This document shows positions 17,790 through 26,368 of a stretch of DNA of 64,000 nucleotides, in pieces. The translations under genes were made by a program, and so were the position numbers. Position 1 is the first letter of the stretch, and the number at the start of each line of letters is the position of its first letter. A model generated the notes under the pieces. It was not told the origin of the DNA. It did no database searches and saw only the letters and a program-made list of their open reading frames with translations. The stretch is from positions 105,467 to 169,466 of the forward strand of contig CBDCME010000049.1 in NCBI GenBank assembly GCA_965218865.1, read 5' to 3'. This DNA comes from CBDCME01 sp965218865. GTDB taxonomy: Bacteria > Pseudomonadota > Alphaproteobacteria > JAAXGF01.

Positions 17790-18267
17790 TGAAGGGCCCT
17801 CGCGGCGCTGCAAGCCGATACGCGCGATTGGTGGCAGGGCCTGCTTGACTGCGATCCGGATGATCTCGACGAGGACGAGGAACCGGCGACGCCCGATGTT
17901 GAAGCGCTGCGGCGTTTCATCGAGAAGAAGCTTTTGCCTTGGTACGCCCAGCGGCGGAAGGAACTGGAGAACCGGCCGCTGATCCGCGCGCAGGCCTTCG
18001 GTCAATCCCTTAATCCCGAAAGGATGACGAGGCTGGCCCGTTACGAGGTGCATCTCGATCGCAAGCTGGAACGCACACTTGCCATGCTGATCCGGCTTCG
18101 GGACCTGCGCGATGGCGTGGCCGAAGAATAATCCGTTTCGCAAAATTGCAACCACTCGCAAGAAGAACGGGGCGAAAAACCATGAGTCAAGGCGATCGCG
18201 TCTACAGTTGCGCAGTTATGCGGCCGATTAACTGCCTCGCGGCCACTCGATGAAAAATCGATCCGGT

Positions 18268-19083
18268 TACCCGCCTGGGCAAGAGGGCGTTGATCATGCA
18301 AGGCCGCTACCGCCATGCCAAACAGCACAAGCGGGCCAACAAGGCCCTGCGCAAGCTCAAGACCTATCTCGGGCGCACCGTCCGCGACATCCGCCGCAAG
18401 ACGGCCCAGGAGGAGAGCCTACGGGATACCTTCCGCCGCCCCTTGTGGCTGGCCGAGCGGGTGTCGACCCAGAAGCGGCGCGACCCCTTGCCCAAGGTCT
18501 ATTCGCTCCACGCGCCCGAGGTCGAATGCATCGGCAAAGGGAAGGCGCACAAGCCGTACGAGTTCGGCTGCAAGGTCTCCGTGGCGGCGACCAATTCCCG
18601 CCCCCCCGGCGGCCAGTTCGTCGCCCACGTCAAGGCCTTCCACGGCAATCCCTATGATGGCCACACCTTGAGGCAGGTGATCGAAGAGATGGAACGCTGG
18701 ACGGGGATATCGGCCGAGCGCATCTATGTCGACAAGGGATACCAGGGCCACGATTACCCCAACAAACACCGCGTCTTTAGATCAGGCCAGAAACGCGGCA
18801 TCACGCCGACGATCAAGAAGGAGCTCAGGCGGCGCTCCGCCGTCGAGGCCGTGATCGGACATCTCAAGAGCGATGGCAGGCTAGGGCGCAACTTCCTCAA
18901 AGGCCGCGACGGCGACAAGATCAACGCCATCCTCGCCGGCGCCGGCTACAACTACCGCCTTGTCCTCAAATGGCTGAGGCGTTTGTTTGTCCAAATCCTG
19001 GCCGCGCTCCTCAGCGACATCTCGCACCCCACCGCAAACCCAATCGCCGCTTCAGATTGAAATCAGGGTTCTTCACGGACGAC
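18268..19083 (+). mobile_element. IS5-like insertion sequence, 5'-truncated copy E
   Basis: Homology to the full element starts at TACCCGCCTGGGC (18268) and runs to the right end ...GGACGAC (19083). About half of the element, including the left end, is missing. The preceding 136 nt (18132-18267) show no gene. Confidence 0.85.
18290..19060 (+). pseudogene. IS5-like transposase, N-terminally truncated (copy E)
   Basis: The 256 residues retain 'ERIYVDKGYQGHDY' and 'RRRSAVEAVIGHLK' but lack the first catalytic aspartate region, so the protein cannot be active on its own. Confidence 0.85.
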
Positions 19084-19522
19084 TATAACAGCCCAGGGCG
19101 AAATCATCATTTCTGCTTGGGTAGTTCAGTACCAGCCTCCCTCGGAAGCAGTCGGCGGCGGGCCGACGCCGGGGAGCTTGTGACCAGCGCTAAGTGTTTA
19201 CTCCGGGCTTTCACCCGGGGCTCTTATATTTGCCAACACCCCCGGTTTTTTGGAGGTGCGGTACTGGAGTCACAAGCTCCGTAGGGTATGCTTAAACCTC
19301 TGTGACATAATGTAAGAGAAATCGTTCTGGAAGGCAAGAGGGTGCCCCGATATGACCCAGCAGGAGAGGCGCCTGACCCCCAGGATGTGTTGAATATCCC
19401 CGACGTCCGGATTCCTTGACGAGCCGGCGCAGGATCGAAAACTTCGAAATTTCTGAGCCACTGAACTCGTCGGCCCCCATATCCTGAAACTCTGGAAATT
19501 TTTTCCCGCGCGTGAAGCGACC
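19084..19522. other. Gene-free stretch with a small hairpin
   Basis: No coding region could be supported. A CCGGG-CTTTCA-CCCGG hairpin lies near 19218. The right part becomes extremely GC-rich where the next gene begins. Confidence 0.4.
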
Positions 19523-20317
19523 TCAGACGCCCCGGTCCAGGAGAGGCGGGCCCGACGCGATCCGCGGGCGGGGCGGGGCCGCCGGACGCGGCGGCCAGTC
19601 CACCCGGCCGTCGCCGTCCACGTCGGCGCCGAGGCCGCGCAGCCGGAAGCGGAGACCCGCCACGTCGCCGACGGGCGCGCCGGCATCCCGGAGGAGGCCC
19701 GCGAGCTCGCCGACGGTCGCGGGCAGGCGGCCGACCTCGGTGGACAGCCAGTACACCAGGAGGTCGCCGTCTCGGGGGCGGGGGACCTGTGCCATTAGCG
19801 CGTCGCGCTCCCCCGAGGCGCAGGCGAGCGCGAACCTCAGCGCGGCAAGGTGGAAGGGCGGCAGCGTATCCAGGTCCGGTACCGCCCGCGGCGCCTCGAC
19901 CGCGACCTCGGCGCGGACCTGAGCCTCGACGCGCCGGGTCGCGAACTCCGGGTGGCACCTCGCGTACAGCTCCATCGCACGGGCGTCGTAGGCGGCCCGC
20001 GTCCGGACGGCGGGCTCGAACCGGTCGTCCAGGACGACCTCGCCCGTGGCGGGGTCGCGCTCGAGCTCGGGCCGGCCGTCGGGGCCCAGGACGGGCTCCA
20101 GCCTGCCGACGGCCCGCTCGCGGACCAGGTCCCTGAACGCGTCCCGGCCGTCGGCCAGCGCCGCATCCCAGGCGCCCGCGAAGCCCGCGTCGTCCGCGCG
20201 CCAGCGGTAGGCGGTCACCCGGACGAGGCCGGCCTCCCGGCACGCGCCGCCCACGCTCAGCCCCTTCGAGAGCGCGTCCAGCAGCCTCGCCTTCCGTTCC
20301 TCCGCGTCCCGGATCAT
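19523..20317 (-). CDS. Helix-turn-helix protein, terminase small-subunit-like
   Basis: ATG 20317 is supported by a strong GGAGGAGGAAG. The 264-residue product begins 'MIRDAEERKARLLDALSKG' and contains 'LSVGGACREAGLVRVTAYRW' followed by 'FAGAWDAALADGRDAFRD', the layout of phage terminase small subunits or homeodomain-like recruiters. The remainder is proline/arginine-rich with no domain I recognise ('DVDGDGRVDWPPRP' near the C-terminus). GC content is far above the neighbours, including the 300 nt upstream, suggesting a foreign origin. No large terminase lies nearby, so function is uncertain. Confidence 0.55.
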   Translation of the reverse strand: MIRDAEERKARLLDALSKGLSVGGACREAGLVRVTAYRWRADDAGFAGAWDAALADGRDAFRDLVRERAVGRLEPVLGPDGRPELERDPATGEVVLDDRFEPAVRTRAAYDARAMELYARCHPEFATRRVEAQVRAEVAVEAPRAVPDLDTLPPFHLAALRFALACASGERDALMAQVPRPRDGDLLVYWLSTEVGRLPATVGELAGLLRDAGAPVGDVAGLRFRLRGLGADVDGDGRVDWPPRPAAPPRPRIASGPPLLDRGV

Positions 20318-20610
20318 GGTCTTCCTCCTCCGTTTCTGCCCCGGCGTCGGGCCCCCGGCCGGGCCCCCGGGCGTCGGCCCGCGCCCAGCCCCCTGATCGG
20401 GACGGCGAATTCTAGGCCGGGCGCCTGACGCCCGGTCTGATGTGCCCGCGCGGGCGCGGTTGGCCGCCCGCCCGGCCCCGGACGGCCGCATTATGCGCCG
20501 GATTCGGGCCCGGGGATGCCCGCGTTGCGGCCGTGCCGGCCGGGGCGGTGCCCGGGACGGCCTCCACGGCGCCATCGCGACGGGGTGTGCAGCCGGAGTA
20601 GGAGGGGGAC

Positions 20611-20672
20611 TCGACCGCTTTACCCCGGCAAGCTGACGGAGTTGGGACGGTGAATCATCGGCGGCAGTTGAC
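20611..20672 (+). repeat. Dispersed 62-bp repeat, copy 1
   Basis: The segment containing AAGCTGACGGAGTTGGGACG matches 54625-54686 in inverted orientation with only a few differences. It lies at the edge of the GC-rich island. Confidence 0.75.
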
Positions 20673-21039
20673 CCACAGCAGTCCTTTTGGATTGCGTCAA
20701 TCAAGCGGTCAAAAGACGCTCGATGGGCATATCGGCTGCGTCTTTGGCAGGGCGCGACAGGTAGAACTCCGCCAAGAGATGACCCTCCGTCTCTTTACCC
20801 GTCGGATCAATGCCATGCTCGCGCAGCTGGTCGATCACGCCACCCTGCTCCTCGGAGGATGTGAACCGGCGCTGGATGAAGGTGCGGTCTTCGAGCTTCT
20901 CGGTTACATAGCCCCAATCTTCGAGTGATGCTTCAATCGAGTCGAATGGAAACAAGCGCAGCACGAAATTGCCCATCCACGGCGACTGCCCCTGGGTCAC
21001 GGCCGGTAACAACCTGTCGAAACTCTGCTCGGTTATATA

Positions 21040-22271
21040 GTCGCTCGTGAAGAACGCGTAAGCGGCTGATGTTGGTAGCTCTTTCGGTTTGGCGAAGTAA
21101 TCGGATTTGCAAGAAAACGGGTTTTGGGCCTGAAAAGCTTGTGATTTGAAATAATTGATTTTGGGGATTCCCTTCCGTTGCGGAACGTGATTCTCTGCTC
21201 CCGTCGATTGGGATTGGAGAACTGTGATGAAGCCATCGCGCAAGGTGTCATCGGGAATAGAGGACCTGTTCCGCTCGCGGTTCGAAAACATCATCAACCT
21301 GCGCCACGAGTTGGTGGTGTTGGGGGGCCGGATCGCGTGGACTTTCTTCGACGAGACCTATGAAGCCTTGTATTCGGAGGAGGGTCGGCCGGGGGTCCCG
21401 ACGCGGTTGATGGTTGGGCTGCACATCCTCAAGCATATGTTCGATCTCTCGGATGAGGAGGTCTGCGAGCGCTGGGTCTACGACCCATACTTCCAGTGCT
21501 TCTGCGGCGAAGAGTACTTTCAGCATGAGCTGCCCATGGAGCGCTCGTCGATGACCCGGTGGCGGGACCGGATCGGGCCGGAAGGTTTGGAGAAGGTATT
21601 CCAGGAGAGCCTGGCCGTGGCCCACCGGGTGGGGGCGCTGCGGGAGAAGGACCTCGAGCGGGTGACGGTGGACACCACCGTACAAGAGAAGGCGATTGCC
21701 TTTCCGACCGCCGCCAAACTGATGCAACGAGCCCGCGAGCGGCTGGTGCGACTGGCACGGGAGCACGGCATTGCCCTGCGTCAGTCCTATACCCGCCTGG
21801 GCAAGAGGGCGTTGATCATGCAAGGCCGCTACCGCCATGCCAAACAGCACAAGCGGGCCAACAAGGCCCTGCGCAAGCTCAAGACCTATCTCGGGCGCAC
21901 CGTCCGCGACATCCGCCGCAAGACGGCCCAGGAGGAGAGGCTAATACCAACAAACACCGCGTCTTTAGATCAGGCCAGAAACGCGGCATCACGCCGACGA
22001 TCAAGAAGGAGCTCAGGCGGCGCTCCGCCGTCGAGGCCGTGATCGGACATCTCAAGAGCGATGGCAGGCTGGGGCGCAACTTCCTCAAAGGCCGCGACGG
22101 CGACAAGATCAACGCCATCCTCGCCGGCGCCGGCTACAACTACCGCCTTGTCCTCAAATGGCTGAGGCGTTTGTTTGTCCAAATCCTGGCCGCGCTCCTC
22201 AGCAACATCTCGCACCCCACCGCAAACCCAATCGCCGCTTCAGCTTGAAATCAGGGTTCTTCACGGACGAC
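21040..22271 (+). mobile_element. IS5-like insertion sequence, internally deleted copy G
   Basis: Both ends are present and flanked by TATATA (21034-21039, 22272-22277), but the length is 1232 bp, 334 bp short of the full element. The deletion joint lies near 21942-21952. Confidence 0.88.
21224..22248 (+). pseudogene. IS5-like transposase with internal deletion (copy G)
   Basis: The N-terminal 240 codons are normal up to 'RRKTAQEE'; the deletion then shifts the frame, so the C-terminal part ('NKHRVFRSGQKRGITPTIKK') is out of frame and the 'YVDKGYQG' catalytic segment is lost. Confidence 0.88.
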
Positions 22272-22363
22272 TATATAGCTCACACATCCCGTCGAGGTAA
22301 CCAGTTCAACCGCTGCCAATTCTTCTTTGGCGAGCGCGGGTAACGGCTCGGACTCAAGATTAA

Positions 22364-23531
22364 TACCAACCGCCCTTAACATTGACTTGTGCGAGCCCAC
22401 GCTCTGAGGCCGATGGACATGATCTTCCAAGGTCGGTTGGTCAGGTTGTTCCAGGCTTGGCAAGAGGCCTCGACGATGGCTTCATAGGAGTCGAAGACAC
22501 GATTGGAGAGCCAGTTCTGGCGGAGGTATTGCCCGACATTTTCGGCGGGATTGAGCTCCGGGGACTTGGGTGGCAAAGGCACGAGGGAGATGTTCTCCGG
22601 GATGCCGAGTTTGGCAGTGGTGTGCCATGCGGCTTGGTCGAGCAGCACGACGGCATGGGCGTTTGGGGCAACGGCCCGGCTGATTTCCTCGAGATGCAGG
22701 TCCATGGCTTCAGTATTGGCGCGCGGCATGACCAGCGCCGCGCCCTCACCGCGCTCGGGGCAGATGGCGCCGAAGAGATACGCCGAAGAGGTCCGTAGGT
22801 CCTTGACCTGGCGCGGGCGCGATCCCTTTGGGGCCCACTGGCGCACCAGGCTGTTCTTCTGGCCGACGCGCATTTCATCTTGAAACCAAACCTCGATGGG
22901 CGTGTCCGGTGGCTGTGCCGCTACGATTTTTGCCAAGTGTTCGGGAAAACTTTTTTTTAAATTCCTCCTGTGCCCGCGCATCCTGGCCGACGTGGCGCGG
23001 GCGCGCGGAAATATGCGAGAACCCGAGCGCGGCCAGCAGCTTGCCGACGCTCCGCTCGTGATAGTCCACGCCGAAGCGCGTTCGGATCAGTTGCTTGAGA
23101 TCGATGCAGCGCCAGCGCACGACCCCATCCCGTTCGGGATCGGGACCGGCCTCGATAGCCCGCGAAAGCGCCGCCATTTGCGACGGCGTCAACCGACGCA
23201 ACGCCCCGTTCGGCTTGCGGTCGATCAGACCGGCCGGACCTCCCGCGTTGAACCGGTGAACCCAGTCCCGCAACGTCTGCCGATCCATGCCGCCAATACC
23301 CGCCGCGCACGCTCGATCCATCCCATCGTAGATGGCCGCCATCGACAAAAGCCGTCGCGCCTGGTTCCCATCATCGCTCCGTGCCGCAAGAACACGGACT
23401 CTTTCAGCATCAAAGTCGTTTCGCAAAGGAATCGTTGGCATTGAACACACTCCCTTGTTGCCAACAACCTTGAATCACACAAAACCTAGCGTGTAAACCT
23501 TTGCGCGAGTCAAACTCTAGGGCGGCTAGTA
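22364..23531 (-). mobile_element. IS630-like insertion sequence, copy H1
   Basis: Length 1168 bp; the left end reads TACCAACCGCCC and the right end, on the other strand, TACTAGCCGCCC. Flanked by TAA (22361-22363 and 23532-23534). It interrupts the membrane protein gene 20701-23823. Confidence 0.88.
22376..23441 (-). CDS. IS630-like transposase, two overlapping frames (copy H1)
   Basis: OrfA (from ATG 23441 to 22875) carries the helix-turn-helix part ('RQTLRDWVHRFNAGGPAGLI'); OrfB (22981-22376) carries the DDE part with 'VWFQDEMRVGQ', 'VVLLDQAAWHT' and 'SPELNPAENV'. The frames overlap at a run of eight A's (minus strand, about 22951-22958), a classic slippery site for -1 frameshifting. In this copy the residue after 'ENV' is G instead of W. 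Confidence 0.85.
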
Positions 23532-23939
23532 TAACACCATGAGCGCAAACAAAAAACAAAATCCATGCCTTTTCAGAAATAAACCGGCGTCGGCTATTCA
23601 CTAACCAACAGTAAACACCGAAAATCTCGACGAAAAACGTAAGTATCACAATTGCGGCGATTATTGCGGCTGCATGATCAGGTTGTATTATTGAAAGGAG
23701 ATTCGACCGTATCAGCTCGCGATAAATAAGCATTAAGACCGCGATTGCGATGCCACCAATCCCTGCAACTGCGCCGACTGTTTTCAGGACCGAATTTTCG
23801 TTCATTCTAACGACATCTACCATCTATCCGCCTAGTCGGATTATATTTAAGGTAGTGCGTCAACCGTAGGAAATCAACCGGGTTGTAAATATGGCTGGGT
23901 GTATTCGTGGTGGCTGGTGCTGCCCCGTACGTGCGGCGA

Positions 23940-24106
23940 TCGAGGAGAATTCACCCTGCGGCCCGTTGGAAAACGGCTCCAACGAATGGTTCAACGAAAA
24001 TCTCGGAAACGAGCTTCTGAACGGGGAAGTGTTCTATTCACTTGAGGAGGCAAGATTGCTGATCGAACACTGGCGCCAGCATTGCCACACTGGTAGGTAC
24101 ACATAG
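23940..24106 (+). pseudogene. IS3-family transposase OrfB remnant
   Basis: The 55 codons read 'GPLENGSNEWFNENLGNELL' and 'VFYSLEEARLLIEHWRQHC', which is the rve-core end of IS3-family (IS2/IS407-like) transposases. No element ends are recognisable. The insertion truncates the hypothetical gene on the opposite strand. Confidence 0.75.
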
Positions 24107-25177
24107 TGCGCTCGGCAGTTCAAGGTCTGCGGTCAACACATCGAGGAATCGTTGCATTGATAATTCCGCGAGCTTGATCTCTGGCAGCTTCCAACCGCTG
24201 AGAAGTCCCGCGATGGCAAACGCATGCCGCCATGGTCGACGGCGCTTGTCGTCAATCTTGATCTCGATCTTGCCTTCGGCGATTTCCTTGAAAACCCGTA
24301 AGGCAGTGGACGTTTGAAACGTTTCGCCGATCCAAGGCGCGGGAGAAGCGAACAAATAACGCTCGATGAGGCCCTGGGCCGCTTTGGTATCGCCGTCCTG
24401 CAATTCCAACAGGGCCACGTCGGCTTCATCGAGATGAGCTTCAGGTACAAACAAATCCTCGCCCAACGGGAGAAGGATTTGATCCGTGTATCCTATCATG
24501 AAATCACGGACATACGGTAACTCGGTCTCCCGCCCGACCATCGCTCCCATGATCCGGTTGAGAGCTTTCGGGAGGGATTCCTCATCTCTCATTCCGCTGG
24601 CAAGCAAACGCTGGATTAAATCACCCGTATCCGGGCGATCCAGGCGAAGACCGGCCACCAACATTCCCGACAAGACCCATCCCGAAAAATGGGAATCCTC
24701 AATCGAACTCACTTGCTCGGCAAGAATCTCGAAAAGACGAAATCCCTGTTCGCCGTCGATGTGGCGAAGGGATTCGACAATGCCCAAGAGCTTGGAAATG
24801 TCGCCATGCTGTTGATTGGCTGTTTGACTGAGATAGGTCTCGAACAGGTTGGCGGCAGCCGAGGGATCGAGTTCGGCAATCACCTCCGCTCCACGCCACG
24901 CCGGTGTATCCGTCCAAGTCGGCCAGCGATCGACCAGCGCATCGAGATGATTTCGGAAGCGCTCCACCGGAACATGCGACAGCATCCTCCCGATCACATT
25001 GCCGTCCAGGGAATTCAGGTGATGGTGGATAGCGAGATCGTTGAAAAAGGTATCAAGCACCCATTTCCGCTTATTGTTCGAGGCGAACTCCGTGTCATCA
25101 ACCTCCCCGATCGCCCAGTCCAGGACAACGGGATCGGAGTACAGCGATGGGGTCGACGCGAGCGCGAAATTGGGCAT
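24038..25177 (-). pseudogene. Hypothetical protein, 3' end replaced by IS3 scrap
   Basis: From ATG 25177 the frame encodes about 355 residues of unrecognised, mostly helical protein: 'LYSDPVVLDWAIGEVDDTEF', 'HVPVERFRNHLDALVDRWPT', 'RLDRPDTGDLIQRLL', 'PWRHAFAIAGLLSGW'. The last ~23 codons are antisense to the IS3 remnant, so the native C-terminus is lost. No signal peptide or membrane helix is seen. It may be expressed as a truncated protein. Confidence 0.55.
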
Positions 25178-25506
25178 ATCAAAGGTTCCGGATCGATATC
25201 GGCGTCACAGCGGGGTCATCGCCCCATTACCAGGGTTCGAGGTTTGTAACGGGGATTGTGCACTCACGCGCCAAACATGGCACACGGCCTCGTCGAACGA
25301 AAGCAGAGCGTTGCGGAAAGATTTACGAATTTCGCAATGAAGCCATGCAGAGCGGTGGACTGGGACTGGGGCAGGAGGAAGCAAGGCGTAGATCGGCACG
25401 ACACAGAAGGCAATGATTTTTTTATCGGAACGTCACAGCCAGGGACACAGACATTCGGTCAGGACCTTCAATTTGTAAAACCGACTTTGACAATCTTTTC
25501 CCATGA
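25178..25506. other. Gene-free stretch holding one copy of a short repeat
   Basis: No gene could be supported. Positions about 25303-25352 contain GCGGAAAGATTTACGAATTT, which recurs with changes at about 26215-26262. A TTTGACAAT sequence at about 25485-25493 also precedes the related fragment near 43.8 kb. Confidence 0.45.
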
Positions 25507-26181
25507 ATGCACATTACGAAAATGCGATTGCTCGACACAAAATACGTGGGCGATGCGGCGTTGCGCCGTTTTTTGAAGCGGTATCACTGCCCGCAGCCAT
25601 TCCACGTGGTGCGCATGCGATTTTGGGGTGAGATTTCCAGCCCGATCATGGATACATCCCCAATCAAAACCATCCAAAGTTTCTGGCCCGATGGCTTGCC
25701 CGAGTTTGATAACGAGCAAGAGTTCACGCGTTTCTTTGAGACCCTGATGGGCCTTTGGAACCGCATGTCGCGGTTCCAGGGACCGGACAAGAAAGTGTTG
25801 TTGAAAAAATTGCCGCGCCTTGATCCCGTTAATTCAGAGGTTCTCGCCTCAGCCCTCACCTGTCGACATGAAGAATTGGTTGCTGGGTTTTTAGAAGGAT
25901 TTTTTGGAGGTGGTGCGGAAGCGGATGTCCCGGACGATGTCGCCCCCCTTTTGGAGCACCTCGAACATGGCATCGAGATCATCGGCCGCATGGAATCAAC
26001 GGTTATTGAGCGCCAGGATACGGACGACCCTCGGATGATTCCGGGCATCGCCCAAGCATTCCAAGACATGGACCCGATCATCCACCAAAGCCTCAACGAC
26101 ATCTCAGAGGCAGTACGGCGGTGGCGCAAGGAACAGCTCGACCGAGAAACGGACGTTCCACGGGAACGCACGATTCACTGA
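25507..26181 (+). CDS. Conserved hypothetical protein
   Basis: The 224-residue protein begins 'MHITKMRLLDTKYVGDAALR' and 'PQPFHVVRMRFWGEI', then 'TIQSFWPDGLPEFDNEQEFT', 'LMGLWNRMSRFQGPDKKVLL', 'CRHEELVAGFLEGFFGGG'. The last block is vaguely like UPF0149/YecA-type proteins, but no function is assignable. The first 35 residues are duplicated as a fragment at 43672-43794, where differences are mainly at third codon positions, supporting ATG 25507 as the real start. Confidence 0.6.
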   Translation: MHITKMRLLDTKYVGDAALRRFLKRYHCPQPFHVVRMRFWGEISSPIMDTSPIKTIQSFWPDGLPEFDNEQEFTRFFETLMGLWNRMSRFQGPDKKVLLKKLPRLDPVNSEVLASALTCRHEELVAGFLEGFFGGGAEADVPDDVAPLLEHLEHGIEIIGRMESTVIERQDTDDPRMIPGIAQAFQDMDPIIHQSLNDISEAVRRWRKEQLDRETDVPRERTIH

Positions 26182-26202
26182 ATGTTGGGAAGACTGAACC
26201 AA

Positions 26203-26262
26203 AGACAGCGGAGCGTCGCGGAAAGATTTACGAATTCCGCAACAAATCCATCAGGGAAAAAT
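26203..26262 (+). repeat. Short repeat related to 25303-25352
   Basis: GCGGAAAGATTTACGAATTC lies here, with the same surrounding pattern as the copy 900 nt upstream. In one frame both copies read 'GKIYEFRN', so they may be scraps of duplicated coding DNA flanking the gene between them. Confidence 0.55.
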
Positions 26263-26368
26263 TGAATTTTGTGAGCGTGGACTAATCCAGTGTCGGCCCA
26301 ATCAGGATCTTCAATACAATTGCTGCTCCGATGCATATCTGTTCCAATCGGACTTCAGTCATTGCAAA

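Larger units (their letters stand above)
15862..18131 (+). pseudogene. Hypothetical protein gene interrupted by IS256 copy B
   Basis: The 5' part (15862-16327) encodes 'ITRFNALKHGILSRYTVLPW' and a helical acidic region; the 3' part (17790-18131) continues with 'ALAALQADTRDWWQGLLDCD' and ends 'RLRDLRDGVAEE'. Removing the IS and reading TAT GAA AGG GCC CTC across the junction restores one frame of about 270 codons. The right flank reads TGAAGGG where the original should read TGAAAGGG, so the duplication is imperfect. I do not recognise a function; the acidic, helical, 'NALKHG' N-terminal protein type is often found near phage or plasmid genes. Confidence 0.65.
20701..23823 (-). pseudogene. Membrane protein gene split by two different IS elements
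   Basis: Three fragments on the minus strand join into one frame. Fragment 1 (23823-23532) encodes two hydrophobic helices ('IGGIAIAVLMLIY', 'AAAIIAAIVILTFFVEIFGV'). Fragment 2 lies between the IS630-like and IS5 copies (22363-22278) and encodes 'LESEPLPALAKEELAAVELV'. Fragment 3 (21039-20701) encodes 'TEQSFDRLLPAVTQGQSPWM' and ends 'IERLLTA'. Dropping one TTA copy gives GGT GTT AAT CTT at the first join; dropping one TATATA copy gives AGC TAT ATA ACC at the second. The product would have an N-terminal two-helix anchor and a soluble C-terminal domain of unknown family. Confidence 0.75.
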
